DNA from: Candidatus Helarchaeota archaeon
GTDB taxonomy: Archaea; Asgardarchaeota; Lokiarchaeia; Helarchaeales; RDOG01
Length of the DNA: 64,000 nucleotides
NCBI GenBank assembly: GCA_029838215.1
Contig: JALGVI010000012.1
Coordinates: 1 to 64,000 of the forward strand
Direction of reading: 5' to 3'
Below the pieces are notes generated by a model that was given only the letters and a program-made list of their open reading frames with translations, did no database searches and was not told the origin of the DNA. Made by a program: the position numbers and the translations under genes. Below are positions 10,169 through 19,730 of this stretch, one piece after another; position 1 is the stretch's first letter, and every line of letters starts with the position of its first letter.

Positions 10169-10981
10169 TTACGGTTTATCCCACTTCGGTCTTACAAATG
10201 GTGGATTCACGCATCTTTTTTCCGTTTGGATTGATTCTATGATCTCCAAATCTTCCGCATCCAGAGTAATGTTTAATGCATCATGACAATCTTTAATATG
10301 TGACTCGCTCGTTGCTTTTGGAATGGGAACCGCTCCGTGTTCCATTATCCATGCAAGCGATACTTGAAACTCACTAACCCTGTGCTTGCTTGCAACTTGA
10401 GATATTTCGGGATAATTCTTGATTTTTCCTCTTGCCAGCGGAGAATAAGCGACCAAATAAATATTTTTTTGGGCTTGATATTCTCGCAGCGTTTTTTGCT
10501 TTAATAGGGGATGATGTTCTACTTGGTTTGCTACAATTGGTTTATCACACGTTGCTATTGCTTCATCTAAACGTTTAATATTAAAATTCGATACTCCCAC
10601 ATGCTTGATCTTGCCTTCATCTACCAATTCACTGAAGGCAGCTAAAGTCTTGTTTGCTTTATAAAAAAATGGCATCGGCCAATGAACATATAATAGGTCA
10701 ACATTATCAAGCCGGAGCTTTTCTAAACTTTGGTACGTACTTTTCTTAACGCTTTTCGGTCTAAGCTTATGAATCCATACTTTTGTCGCAATGATTAGAT
10801 CCTTACGATCAATTGTTGCTTCGGCTAATGCTGCCCCTACTTGTGATTCGTTTCCATAAGCCTGAGCAGTGTCAATGTGCCTAAATCCAATATCAATGGC
10901 TTTTAATACCGATTTCGTGCAGGTTTCGCCCTTTAATTGCCAAGTTCCAAAACCGATTCTTGGAAGTTTTAATTCTGCCAT
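10169..10981 (-). CDS. Aldo/keto reductase
   Basis: GFRHIDTAQAYGNE, VDLLYVHWPMP, IKHVGVSNF, VAYSPLARG, GAVPIPKAT. Confidence 0.95.
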   Translation of the reverse strand: MAELKLPRIGFGTWQLKGETCTKSVLKAIDIGFRHIDTAQAYGNESQVGAALAEATIDRKDLIIATKVWIHKLRPKSVKKSTYQSLEKLRLDNVDLLYVHWPMPFFYKANKTLAAFSELVDEGKIKHVGVSNFNIKRLDEAIATCDKPIVANQVEHHPLLKQKTLREYQAQKNIYLVAYSPLARGKIKNYPEISQVASKHRVSEFQVSLAWIMEHGAVPIPKATSESHIKDCHDALNITLDAEDLEIIESIQTEKRCVNPPFVRPKWDKP

Positions 10982-11091
10982 TCAAGTCACTTTTTGTTAA
11001 ATCTTTTATAATAATCGTATTTTAAAATTGATCATTCAGTTTTAATGCAATTCGCAAGATTTAAAAGTAATTAGAAAAAAAATGAGGTTTT

Positions 11092-11351
11092 TTAATCGCT
11101 TCGGAGCAATTTTATGATGAAAATTGCAAATATAGCGTACACCGGAATCTGGATGAGAACAATCAGAAATAATAGCTCAAAGATATTGAGGGGATATGGT
11201 CCCGCTACTTGTCCATCATACCACGGACCAAAAGGATATGCGAATGGCCAAAAGCAAAAACAATGAGACCGGCAATCACGTTTGCAATCCAGAACCCGAA
11301 GAAACCTAACAGTGGAATTATTATGAATTTTTTATCCTTCACGTCGGCCAT
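11092..11351 (-). pseudogene. Small 2-TM membrane protein gene with an apparent 1-nt frameshift; partner of the upstream CruF-like gene
   Basis: Frame 1: MADVKDKKFIIIPLLGFFGFWIANVIAGLIVF; shifted frame: CFWPFAYPFGPWYDGQVAGPYPLNIFELLFLIVLIQIPVYAIFAIFIIKLLRSD*. One extra T in the T5 run (11256-11260) joins them. Resembles 12310..12552 in length and layout. Confidence 0.65.
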
Positions 11352-11352
11352 G

Positions 11353-12135
11353 TCATATGCCTCCAAAAGTGATATTATATCCCCAGAATGGCGTTAGTGC
11401 TAAGACGATCGTTAATCCTCCTACCAGAAAAATTGTTCCAATTTCTAACATCAGCAATAAAGGATAAAACGCAACTATCGTCCATTTCTTGCCAATCTTC
11501 TCTTCAAGTCCACAAATTTTTGGCCAAAACATAGCAAAACACGAAATCAAGATCCACCAACCGATGAAATTCGAAATCGGTATGCCAAGAATGCATAGCG
11601 CTTCACCCGGCGTGTTCAACCAGTACCAGTTACGAAGTCGTGTTTGAAAAGGATCAATCATCAAGTCCATGACCATGGCAAGTAGCCCGCACAGGACCGA
11701 TTTAATGACCAATCCTTTATTTCCTTCCACGTTGTTAAAGATGTAATCCATAATCTCATAGGAAGAATAGGCAATAACGAACCATGCAACGCAGACAACA
11801 ATAGGAACTGCCATGAACCAAAGCGTATAGGCATGATAGTTGAACTGATATGTATTTTGTGTTGGTATGAAATATCCTGCAACTATCATGAAATTCTCTT
11901 CCAATCCCGTATACACGAAAGACCCCGAAAAGAAAAGTAACATCTTCCAAAGGTCATACTTCTTCGACCCGTGATATATTAGCATTATTGCAATGCCATA
12001 GGTCATCGCATCCATGATCCAGACACCAGGGTTCGTGAGGAGCATCGTCACTATGTAAAATGGCTTGATTGGAAGAAAAAAGAATTCAAAAAAGAATGGT
12101 TGATAACTCGTCATTCTCGAAGCCCTCAGAAACAT
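11353..12135 (-). CDS. CruF-like (DUF422-type) carotenoid biosynthesis membrane protein
   Basis: DLMIDPFQTRLRNWYWLNTPGEALCILGIPISNFIGWWIL: DxxxDP...GIPxSNFxGW pattern; paralogue of 12563..13300. Confidence 0.6.
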   Translation of the reverse strand: MFLRASRMTSYQPFFFEFFFLPIKPFYIVTMLLTNPGVWIMDAMTYGIAIMLIYHGSKKYDLWKMLLFFSGSFVYTGLEENFMIVAGYFIPTQNTYQFNYHAYTLWFMAVPIVVCVAWFVIAYSSYEIMDYIFNNVEGNKGLVIKSVLCGLLAMVMDLMIDPFQTRLRNWYWLNTPGEALCILGIPISNFIGWWILISCFAMFWPKICGLEEKIGKKWTIVAFYPLLLMLEIGTIFLVGGLTIVLALTPFWGYNITFGGI

Positions 12136-12309
12136 GTTTTAGAATTAAAATCAACTTACTTCTCCTTTTTAATCTTTCCTTATTTGTTTAAATTTGCATT
12201 ATTCATGCATAGAGAGAATTTGATATCTGCATGCGAAATTTGAAAAAAAAGACAAGATAAAAGGAATGCAGGACAGATCTTGGAGCTCGGATGGATGACC
12301 GTCTCGTGT

Positions 12310-12552
12310 TCATGGTTCGGCAGGAGCTTCTCCTTTTTTTATTTTGATCACGGCATAAATGGCACAAATCCAGAAAGGAGTCGGAATGAGATATAGAATG
12401 AGAAGTTTCACGATATCAAGCGGAACGGTACTAGAATATGGTGATAAAACCGAGGTTATCTGAAAAATAAAGACGATCAGACCGATGACATAATAAATGA
12501 CTGCAAATCCCATGATGGAAATAATAGGGAAGTATCTCTTTTCGATTTTCAT
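12310..12552 (-). CDS. Small 2-TM membrane protein, partner of the CruF-like gene
   Basis: Adjacent to 12563..13300 in the same orientation; two hydrophobic helices; layout repeated at 11092..11351. Confidence 0.65.
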   Translation of the reverse strand: MKIEKRYFPIISIMGFAVIYYVIGLIVFIFQITSVLSPYSSTVPLDIVKLLILYLIPTPFWICAIYAVIKIKKGEAPAEP

Positions 12553-12562
12553 GATTCACACC

Positions 12563-13300
12563 TCATATTGGACCGCCAAACGTCCAAAACGTGATATCTA
12601 CTCCGTTCAAGATTGATAAAGGAATGGTCACTCCGATAATGATGACGACAGTTGCTACAAGCAGACCGAGCAATCCTGCAAAAAAGATCAGCGTTTTTTT
12701 CACGGGTTTCCAATCTTTTTCCGTTATTTTAGTCCAATAGATCGAAAATAGGAAGATGAGCAAGAACCATCCATAGAAATTACTTATCGGTATGCCCAGA
12801 ACCCACACATTTGCATTTCTTGCGGAAAGCCAATACCAAAACGTGTAACGCACGGCAATGGGATCCACCATTAAATCAATATTCATCGCCAGCAATCCTG
12901 CCAAAACGGATTTTTTATACAACCCCCACTTGGGAGCCATGGTATCAGCGATGTAAAATGCACCGTAGGCGAGAATGAACCACGAACATCCTGCAACGAT
13001 CGGGACGGCTAACCACCAGAAAATATTTGTCTGAAAATTGAAATAATAAGTTGGAATGCTCCCGGGAAGGTTTCCCATGATTATCCAAAAGTTTTCTTCT
13101 CCACACGTAAACACGAAGGACCCGAAAAAGAATAGGCAGGTATTGAGCAAGCCGTGATTTTTAACGGCATGATAAAATGTCAGGGCTGTTAGAACATAGA
13201 TAATGATTTCGATAGTTATTGAAACAGGATTAAATGCACGAACATCTTTAATCACCCAGAATAGTCGGATCCAAAAATCCGGTGGAACAGGACTTGTCAC
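12563..13300 (-). CDS. CruF-like (DUF422-type) carotenoid biosynthesis membrane protein
   Basis: NIDLMVDPIAVRYTFWYWLSARNANVWVLGIPISNFYGWFLLI; paralogue of 11353..12135. Confidence 0.6.
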   Translation of the reverse strand: MTSPVPPDFWIRLFWVIKDVRAFNPVSITIEIIIYVLTALTFYHAVKNHGLLNTCLFFFGSFVFTCGEENFWIIMGNLPGSIPTYYFNFQTNIFWWLAVPIVAGCSWFILAYGAFYIADTMAPKWGLYKKSVLAGLLAMNIDLMVDPIAVRYTFWYWLSARNANVWVLGIPISNFYGWFLLIFLFSIYWTKITEKDWKPVKKTLIFFAGLLGLLVATVVIIIGVTIPLSILNGVDITFWTFGGPI

Positions 13301-13448
13301 GTTATCCTCTCGCCGAACACGTCAAAATTCTATATTATCTTTGAATTAGGTCTGCTTCTATTTAAGATTTCTTCTTAGACCAATTCCAAAGAAGTTAAAA
13401 ATTTGCAGGCATGTTCGTTAAGAAAAAAGAGATTGGTTTTAAAAGATA

Positions 13449-14309
13449 TTAATATTTCACGCCTTTTTCTGCAATGCGCATCATTACTTGGTTCCTTAGA
13501 CTCGGGAAATCCATTTCTCGGTAACCTATCGGGTCGATTTTAGTGCGGATCATGTTGACTTCTTCATCTGTTGGTGCTCTAGTCGTGGGTATTTTTTCGG
13601 GGAGTACCGGTTCGAATCCCGTGTTCTCAAGGACTTCATCCAAGGTGATTCCTGGATGGATGCTCTTGATCATCATTGCACTTGTTTCGGGATCCGGTTC
13701 AAACACGCACAAGTTCGTTACAAATGCGATGCAACCTTCTCCTAAATTCAGGTCTCGTCGCCATTTAGAACGTGGATAACCCTTGACCATGAGGAAATCA
13801 ACTTTTTCAACGAGATTGCGCTTGATGTGGCGGGTTGTATAAAGCACGACACGTCCCATCAGATTAATGGCATCACTGACCGCCATCCCTCCTGGCAGGC
13901 GAAGTTTTGGCTTATGATAATTTTTTTCTTCGCCATAAATTACCGTATTGTTGCAATTAAAATATTTATCGATCTGTGCAGGTCTTAAAAATTCCAAGCT
14001 TAATCGTCCTTTTTGCCATTGATCCCACATCTCTCGAGCGTGCAGGTAATTTGTCAGCTTGATTTGTTCCCCATAATTTTTCAGACCTTCAGTCATTAAT
14101 TTCTCAAAGTTGATCGGTTCTGATGGCGAGACACCAAACGCAGAAAAGTACGTGATGTCAGGGGCGTGTGTTGCACGGGCTAGCTCAATTGCGACCATGG
14201 GTAACGGTGTTGCAGCACCTTGAAACATCACGTCACCATTCTTAATGTAATTTGCCAGCGTTACAGCCATTAATTCTGGAATCGTGAACTTTTGATCTTC
14301 TCCACTCAT
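13449..14309 (-). CDS. CoA-transferase family I, beta-type subunit (glutaconate CoA-transferase/IpdB-like)
   Basis: YIKNGDVMFQGAATPLPMVAIELARATHAPDITY...FEPDPETSAMMIKSIHPGITLDEVLENTGFEP; overlaps the alpha subunit gene. Confidence 0.85.
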   Translation of the reverse strand: MSGEDQKFTIPELMAVTLANYIKNGDVMFQGAATPLPMVAIELARATHAPDITYFSAFGVSPSEPINFEKLMTEGLKNYGEQIKLTNYLHAREMWDQWQKGRLSLEFLRPAQIDKYFNCNNTVIYGEEKNYHKPKLRLPGGMAVSDAINLMGRVVLYTTRHIKRNLVEKVDFLMVKGYPRSKWRRDLNLGEGCIAFVTNLCVFEPDPETSAMMIKSIHPGITLDEVLENTGFEPVLPEKIPTTRAPTDEEVNMIRTKIDPIGYREMDFPSLRNQVMMRIAEKGVKY

Positions 14310-15277
14310 TTATTCTGCCTCCACCACTCCGTCAATTTTAACTTGAATTTATTCAAGTACTGTTCTCTATTGAAAGGAAACACGTTCTTTTCAAGATATC
14401 TTGCAAGCCGCCTTTGTTTTTTCAAGGCATTTCCAAGCGTCATCTGAACTGCCATGTCGTAGAAGTACAACGGTTTTACCATTCCGGGATGAGCACCATA
14501 TGGGACTTCAACCACGTAATCAACTTCAAAATTATTCAAGATCGTGTTAATGGGATTCCGGTAAATGTATTCCGTGTCCACGACCTTTTCAACAGTAACG
14601 ATGACTTTTCCACCTTTTTTAACCGAACGGGAAATGGAATCATCCATGTATGTCTTGATGTCTTCATACTGAATGTTACCCTGGTGGTCTCCGACCATTG
14701 CGTGAATCACCGTGAAGTCCGATTCTACTGCTTTTACTGCTACCAATTTTTGACCTTCAAATTCGATTTCTTTTAGGTAAGGGTTCACGTCTAATAATTC
14801 AGAATCATAACCGGATCGACAGGGCAAGTACGGCAAGCCCATTTCTGCAGCTCTCATCGCCCAGAAGAATTGCATTTCCGTGAATTCATTCACGTGAAGC
14901 GTCCCTTCTTGGACACGAGTCTGAAAATTGGGCGCAAAACCAGCGGTTTCTAAGCCAACATAAATCGTATTTAATTTGGAAATGCAGTCCATGCCAATCA
15001 TGGCATCTATTCCAAAATTTCCAGTGAGAACTGAAACTGTTAGATCTTTCTTTTGTTGTTTGATAATTTCATAGATGAATGCCATGGGTTTCATTTGCAT
15101 GAGCACGCCTCCAATGGCGATGCTGTCTCCATCATTGATCATACCCACGGCATCTTCTAATGAGATGACTTTATCTTTCATGATTTCATCTCCAATGTTG
15201 ATAAATCGTTCTGAAAAAAGAAAGGAATTTGATTTTAAGAAAGTTGTTCTTAGTTTAAAAGAGAAAAAGTCCGCCAA
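14306..15277 (-). CDS. CoA-transferase family I, alpha-type subunit (IpdA-like)
   Basis: KVISLEDAVGMINDGDSIAIGGVLMQMKPMAFIYEI; true start possibly near 15181 (MKDKVISLEDA). Confidence 0.85.
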   Translation of the reverse strand: MADFFSFKLRTTFLKSNSFLFSERFINIGDEIMKDKVISLEDAVGMINDGDSIAIGGVLMQMKPMAFIYEIIKQQKKDLTVSVLTGNFGIDAMIGMDCISKLNTIYVGLETAGFAPNFQTRVQEGTLHVNEFTEMQFFWAMRAAEMGLPYLPCRSGYDSELLDVNPYLKEIEFEGQKLVAVKAVESDFTVIHAMVGDHQGNIQYEDIKTYMDDSISRSVKKGGKVIVTVEKVVDTEYIYRNPINTILNNFEVDYVVEVPYGAHPGMVKPLYFYDMAVQMTLGNALKKQRRLARYLEKNVFPFNREQYLNKFKLKLTEWWRQNK

Positions 15278-15282
15278 AAAAA

Positions 15283-16746
15283 TTAAAGGATTTTTTGCTC
15301 TTGGAAGTATTCAAATAGTTCCAAAGCTGAATTTGCCGCCAGTTCAGTGCCAACACCCCAGCCACCTGCGTCGCCTCCTACCAAATAGAGATTCTTGATG
15401 GGAGTGATACTTGATGGTCGTTTTTTCCCGACCTGTCCGATGACTTGTCCAATACCCGTGCCTGCACCTTCTTTTCCCAACTTTGATTCTAAAAACACGT
15501 CTGAAACAAAATCCGTCCATAATATGTGTCCGTCTATCTCCGGCCATAGATCAAGCAGCGTGTTCAAGCAGGTTTCCTCCCATTTTTTATTCATCTTGCG
15601 CCGTTCTTCCATGGTTCCTCCGATTCCTAACGTTGGCGTCACGCAATGGAGATTCTGGCATCCCTTTGGTGCCAAATTTGGATCTAAGTTTGAGATCGGC
15701 ACGATCATTATGACACTCTTGCTCGGAACATCGTCAATGGTTAGCTGTTTTTTCTCACCTTCGACATTTGAGAAGTCTATGCTCTTAACATCTTTAGCAT
15801 CCATTTTTGGAACGTAATTTAACCATTTATCATCCGTCACGTGGATGTCGATGCCTAACTTTAATGAACAGACTTGCCCTCCCCAACTCAGGTTTTTTAT
15901 GCGCTCCACGTATTCTTTTTCAAAATGTTTTTCGCCGACAAGCTTTAGAATCGTGGTCTTAATATCTGAATTGGCTATGATCACGTCTGCTTCGTGATAT
16001 TCATTATCAGGTCCTACTTCCACTCCTTTGGCGACACCATCTTCAACGATGATCTTATTAACCGTGACGTTTTGCTTGACTTCTCCTCTATTTTCTTCAA
16101 CGGCTTGACAATAGGCATTTGGAATGGACTGGCATCCGCCTTTAACGTACCCCATGCTCATCGTTTCGGCATTTTTCTTGCTACATCTAAGGAATTCTCC
16201 CGTAGAAGTCGTATTCGGACCCGTTCCGAACATCAAGCCTGCTTGGAGGGTATACATGAAGGCATTCAATTTCTTTTCTTTAAGATAATCTATTAATGGC
16301 AAATCGTCAAATTGATACGTTTCTTCGTATGAAATTTCCTGTAACAACTGCTTGAATGATTTTTTACGTGATTTTCGTGGTTTTCGTTCGGTTTTTGGTT
16401 TTTTCGAGACTTTTTTCAATCCAAAGCTCATGACCTGTCCCATTAGATTGATGCGCGGTCCTGGGTTTCGGCAATATGCCCATTCTACGGCATTTTCCTT
16501 TCCAATCTTGCGGAGAATATCTCCCAATGGTCCTTTATCACAATTTCCGAAAATATGCGTGCCAACGTCGCAGACCCACTTATAGCCGTTCTTGTCTTCT
16601 TTAGTATATGAACCACACCTACCACCAAGCCAGGAGTTTTGCTCAAAAATCGTGACTTTATTCCCTGTATTGGTAGCAATCAGTGCTCCAACTCCCGATC
16701 CACCGATTCCACTCCCAATAATAACGATATTTTTCACGTCATCCAC
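15283..16746 (-). CDS. FAD/NAD(P)-dependent oxidoreductase, phytoene desaturase (CrtI)-like
   Basis: IVIIGSGIGGSGVGALIATNTGNKVTIFEQNSWLGGRCGSY; C-terminal NLYLVGGDAGGWGVGTELAANSALELFEYF. Confidence 0.85.
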   Translation of the reverse strand: MDDVKNIVIIGSGIGGSGVGALIATNTGNKVTIFEQNSWLGGRCGSYTKEDKNGYKWVCDVGTHIFGNCDKGPLGDILRKIGKENAVEWAYCRNPGPRINLMGQVMSFGLKKVSKKPKTERKPRKSRKKSFKQLLQEISYEETYQFDDLPLIDYLKEKKLNAFMYTLQAGLMFGTGPNTTSTGEFLRCSKKNAETMSMGYVKGGCQSIPNAYCQAVEENRGEVKQNVTVNKIIVEDGVAKGVEVGPDNEYHEADVIIANSDIKTTILKLVGEKHFEKEYVERIKNLSWGGQVCSLKLGIDIHVTDDKWLNYVPKMDAKDVKSIDFSNVEGEKKQLTIDDVPSKSVIMIVPISNLDPNLAPKGCQNLHCVTPTLGIGGTMEERRKMNKKWEETCLNTLLDLWPEIDGHILWTDFVSDVFLESKLGKEGAGTGIGQVIGQVGKKRPSSITPIKNLYLVGGDAGGWGVGTELAANSALELFEYFQEQKIL

Positions 16747-16788
16747 CTCTTTAAAAAGTAATAAAAGGAAAGAAAAAAGGTTTTAGAA

Positions 16789-17643
16789 TTATTTTCCCTT
16801 GAAAACGGGGTCTCGTTTTTCCTTGCGAGCTTTAAGAGCTTCGTTAAAATCTCCAGAAATCGCCGTCTTGTTAAGACCCTTATTTTCCCAATCTAGTGCA
16901 GTTTCCACTTCTTCAATTAGTGGTCTGTGTAATGCACGTTTTGCCATTCTAATGGCTAGAAATGCCCCTTTTGGAGGAATGATTTTCAATGCGGCTTCTC
17001 GCGCTGTATCCATTAATTTATCAAGAGGAACAACATCATTAACCAATCCTAGCTCAAGTGCCTTTTTAGCATCGATTTTTTCGCCAAAAAAGACAATTTC
17101 CTTGGTTTTATGAAAGCCGATGAGTCGCGGTAGAAGGTAAGTGCAGGCGAATTCCGGAATGATTCCAATTCTTACGAATGGGAGATGAATGTAGGCACTA
17201 TCTGCCATGTACACCAAGTCTGCACAAGCGAATGGCATTGTGAACCCCGCACCGATAGCCAAACCATTAATTGCGGCAATAATTGGTTTATCAAGTTTCC
17301 ACATTTTAACGCATAGTTTTTTTTGGGCGATATCAGTTATGTCTATTTCTTTTTTTAGTTCCGGGTCTAGCGTCTTTAGGAAATCCATGTTAAAGTATCC
17401 ACCAGAAGAAAACGCATCTTTGGCACCCGTGATGATCATGGCTCTTGCCGTTTTATCCTTGCCCATTATTTCCGTGGCGTACCATAACTCCAAGAAAGTG
17501 ATGTGACTCATTGCATTCTTTCTTTCAGGACGATTTAACGTGACGGTAACGATACCCGTTTTCTCGTCTTTTTCATAAACGATATCTTGGAAATCTTCAA
17601 TATTCATGGTCAACTCTTCCTTAAAAGTGAGATTGGTAAACAA
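16789..17643 (-). CDS. Enoyl-CoA hydratase/isomerase
   Basis: VTLNRPERKNAMS, IITGAKDAFSSGGYF, KPIIAAINGLAIGAGFTMPFACADLVYM. Confidence 0.92.
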   Translation of the reverse strand: MFTNLTFKEELTMNIEDFQDIVYEKDEKTGIVTVTLNRPERKNAMSHITFLELWYATEIMGKDKTARAMIITGAKDAFSSGGYFNMDFLKTLDPELKKEIDITDIAQKKLCVKMWKLDKPIIAAINGLAIGAGFTMPFACADLVYMADSAYIHLPFVRIGIIPEFACTYLLPRLIGFHKTKEIVFFGEKIDAKKALELGLVNDVVPLDKLMDTAREAALKIIPPKGAFLAIRMAKRALHRPLIEEVETALDWENKGLNKTAISGDFNEALKARKEKRDPVFKGK

Positions 17644-17717
17644 TTTCCAGATGGAATCAATTTATTATAAGTAGAATTAAAATTTAATCATATCTTGCTT
17701 ATTTCACATCATTTCAA

Positions 17718-18452
17718 GTGGCGTCCGCGTTGGAACGAAAACAAAGCATTAAAAATGCATTTGATCGTATTTCAGAGCATTGGGATCGTGTTCGACGGCA
17801 CGCGTGGCCAAACATGATTCAATTCATGAATGAGTTCGGATTTCAGGAAGGATCAAGCACGTGCTTGGATATTGCCGCAGGAAATGGGCGACACACGCGA
17901 TATATGGCTCAATTTAACGCGTTATCTATTGGAATCGACCTGTCGCTCAATTTATTAAAAATTGCCAAAGAAAAACACACACAAGTAAATTGTGAATATG
18001 TCAATGCTGATGCTGCCAATCTTCCGTTTCGTGACGGTGTTTTTGACAGGGTCATGTTTATTTCAGCACTTCATCACTTGCCAAATACTGGTCGTTCCGC
18101 AGCACTCATCGAACTAAAACGAGTAATGTTTCCGGAAGCACTTGCTCTTATCACGGTTTGGATGCGCTCACTCAAGCGATTTGCCATCTTTTTTTTATTG
18201 GATTTTTTATTTTTAACGTTCCTCAAATCAAGCGATAAAGAATTTGGAGACATTCATGTTCCTTGGAGAGACGAGAAAAAGCAAGTTATTGCAAGTCGTT
18301 TTTACCATTTATTCACCAAAAAAGAATTGGAAAACGATTTACTTGCGGCTGGTTTCGAAATCATGGAATCTCGCAAGTGTGCAGGTAAATCAGGTCAAGA
18401 AAATGTTTTTGCTCTGGTTAAATTGAAGAAAAAACTATTTAAATCAAAATAA
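17718..18452 (+). CDS. Class I SAM methyltransferase, Trm9/ALKBH8-like
   Basis: AFDRISEHWDRVRRHAWP, LDIAAGNGRHTRYM, ALHHLPNTGRSAALIELKRVM, DIHVPWRDE...RFYHLFTKKELENDLLAAGF; GTG start. Confidence 0.75.
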   Translation: MASALERKQSIKNAFDRISEHWDRVRRHAWPNMIQFMNEFGFQEGSSTCLDIAAGNGRHTRYMAQFNALSIGIDLSLNLLKIAKEKHTQVNCEYVNADAANLPFRDGVFDRVMFISALHHLPNTGRSAALIELKRVMFPEALALITVWMRSLKRFAIFFLLDFLFLTFLKSSDKEFGDIHVPWRDEKKQVIASRFYHLFTKKELENDLLAAGFEIMESRKCAGKSGQENVFALVKLKKKLFKSK

Positions 18453-18499
18453 TAAACCAAAATAGAAGTTATTTAAGAAATCATGGCAGGGGAAGTCAT

Positions 18500-18955
18500 T
18501 TGACCATCTCGAACGATCCTCTTGAAGAATTGGTACAACTCATCAAGAACTTAAAAACATTTACAAACGTGGATACGGATCCGATTCAGAATAAACTCAA
18601 CATATTGATGAGGGACATATATGATCTCATCGTGGGGCTAGAGAGCCTTAGCAGGAAAAAACGTCTTGCGATTTTAAAACTTGCTCATTTATTTCCTGAA
18701 ACCCTTACAACAGTTGAACTCCGAAAGATAATGGAATATTCTAATAGGACATCATTATCTTACGTTCGCCAAGAACTGAAAGATCTCGAAGTTGCACAAC
18801 TCATTACGGTAAAAAAGTATAGAGACAAGAAACTACCTTTTCAAATTCAAATCAATCACCAGCACCGTTTGATGAGAATATTGCTCTCTTTGATTCGATC
18901 ATACGGATCTTCATATCGTGAAATGATCAAGGAGATGGTAGATAGAAATGACTGA
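18500..18955 (+). CDS. Winged-helix DNA-binding protein
   Basis: LAILKLAHLFPETLTTVELRKIMEYSNRTSLSYVRQELKDLEVAQLITVKK; start overlaps the stop context of 18948..19730. Confidence 0.6.
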   Translation: MTISNDPLEELVQLIKNLKTFTNVDTDPIQNKLNILMRDIYDLIVGLESLSRKKRLAILKLAHLFPETLTTVELRKIMEYSNRTSLSYVRQELKDLEVAQLITVKKYRDKKLPFQIQINHQHRLMRILLSLIRSYGSSYREMIKEMVDRND

Positions 18956-19730
18956 TAATGACACGCAAGACATTGACTATGATGCGGAAATTGAAGAATT
19001 TCCAAAAAAGGTCAAGACATACTTATGGTTTAGATGCATTGCAATTTACGTTGCAGTCATAGTAGGGACTTATTTATTATCAATTTTGACTCTATCAACC
19101 ATAAATTTGGTCATTAATGGCATAATTACGGTCTTGGTCCCACCACCGTGGGATTTTCCTCCACGAATCGTCCAGCACATTGTCAATTTCTGGGCTCTAA
19201 TCATAGTCATTCCAGTTTCGATTATAGGGATGAATCTATTCTTGCAATGGTGGAGCCGTTTTTATCCCATTCCATACGTGTTGTTGGATCGAGTTCAGAG
19301 GGCAGGATTCATATTAAAACGCCCTCGACTATTGTTCTTCTTTCGGCGAACCAGGGTTTGTCTTCCTAAGAAGGATTCATATTTCAAGGTCGGAGTTCGC
19401 GTGAGATATTTTCCTTTCATGGAGTTGAAATACGGATGCAAGATCACGATCATTTCAAAGGCACTTTGCGACGTGAATGATTCTGTATTGTTTAATTTGG
19501 TTAAAAAAATCGCAGAAAAGAACTTCATTTCATTTGAGCACGAAAAAGAAGTTCGCAAAGAAGATGGAAGAATAAAAATTCGAAAGAAAAAAGGAATGGT
19601 ACGATTTAAAGCCGTATGTAATCCCGAAGAAGCCATTAGCCAGATGATGCAAATGGGTAAGGCAATTCGTGAGTTTGAAGACGCAAAAATTCGTCTCGTT
19701 GAAATGGCATTGGGAAATGGCCAGATTTAG
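18948..19730 (+). CDS. Membrane protein of unknown function
   Basis: Two or more N-terminal hydrophobic helices followed by a soluble region; overlaps the upstream wHTH gene by a few nt. Confidence 0.65.
   Translation: MTDNDTQDIDYDAEIEEFPKKVKTYLWFRCIAIYVAVIVGTYLLSILTLSTINLVINGIITVLVPPPWDFPPRIVQHIVNFWALIIVIPVSIIGMNLFLQWWSRFYPIPYVLLDRVQRAGFILKRPRLLFFFRRTRVCLPKKDSYFKVGVRVRYFPFMELKYGCKITIISKALCDVNDSVLFNLVKKIAEKNFISFEHEKEVRKEDGRIKIRKKKGMVRFKAVCNPEEAISQMMQMGKAIREFEDAKIRLVEMALGNGQI

Noticed and set aside
13606-13625. tRNA T-arm-like string ggttcgaatccc
   Set aside because: Sits inside the CoA-transferase CDS (encodes NTGFEPV); no acceptor, D-arm or anticodon arm around it.
15395-15817. 140-aa plus-strand ORF
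   Set aside because: Antisense to the CrtI-like CDS with no recognisable motif.
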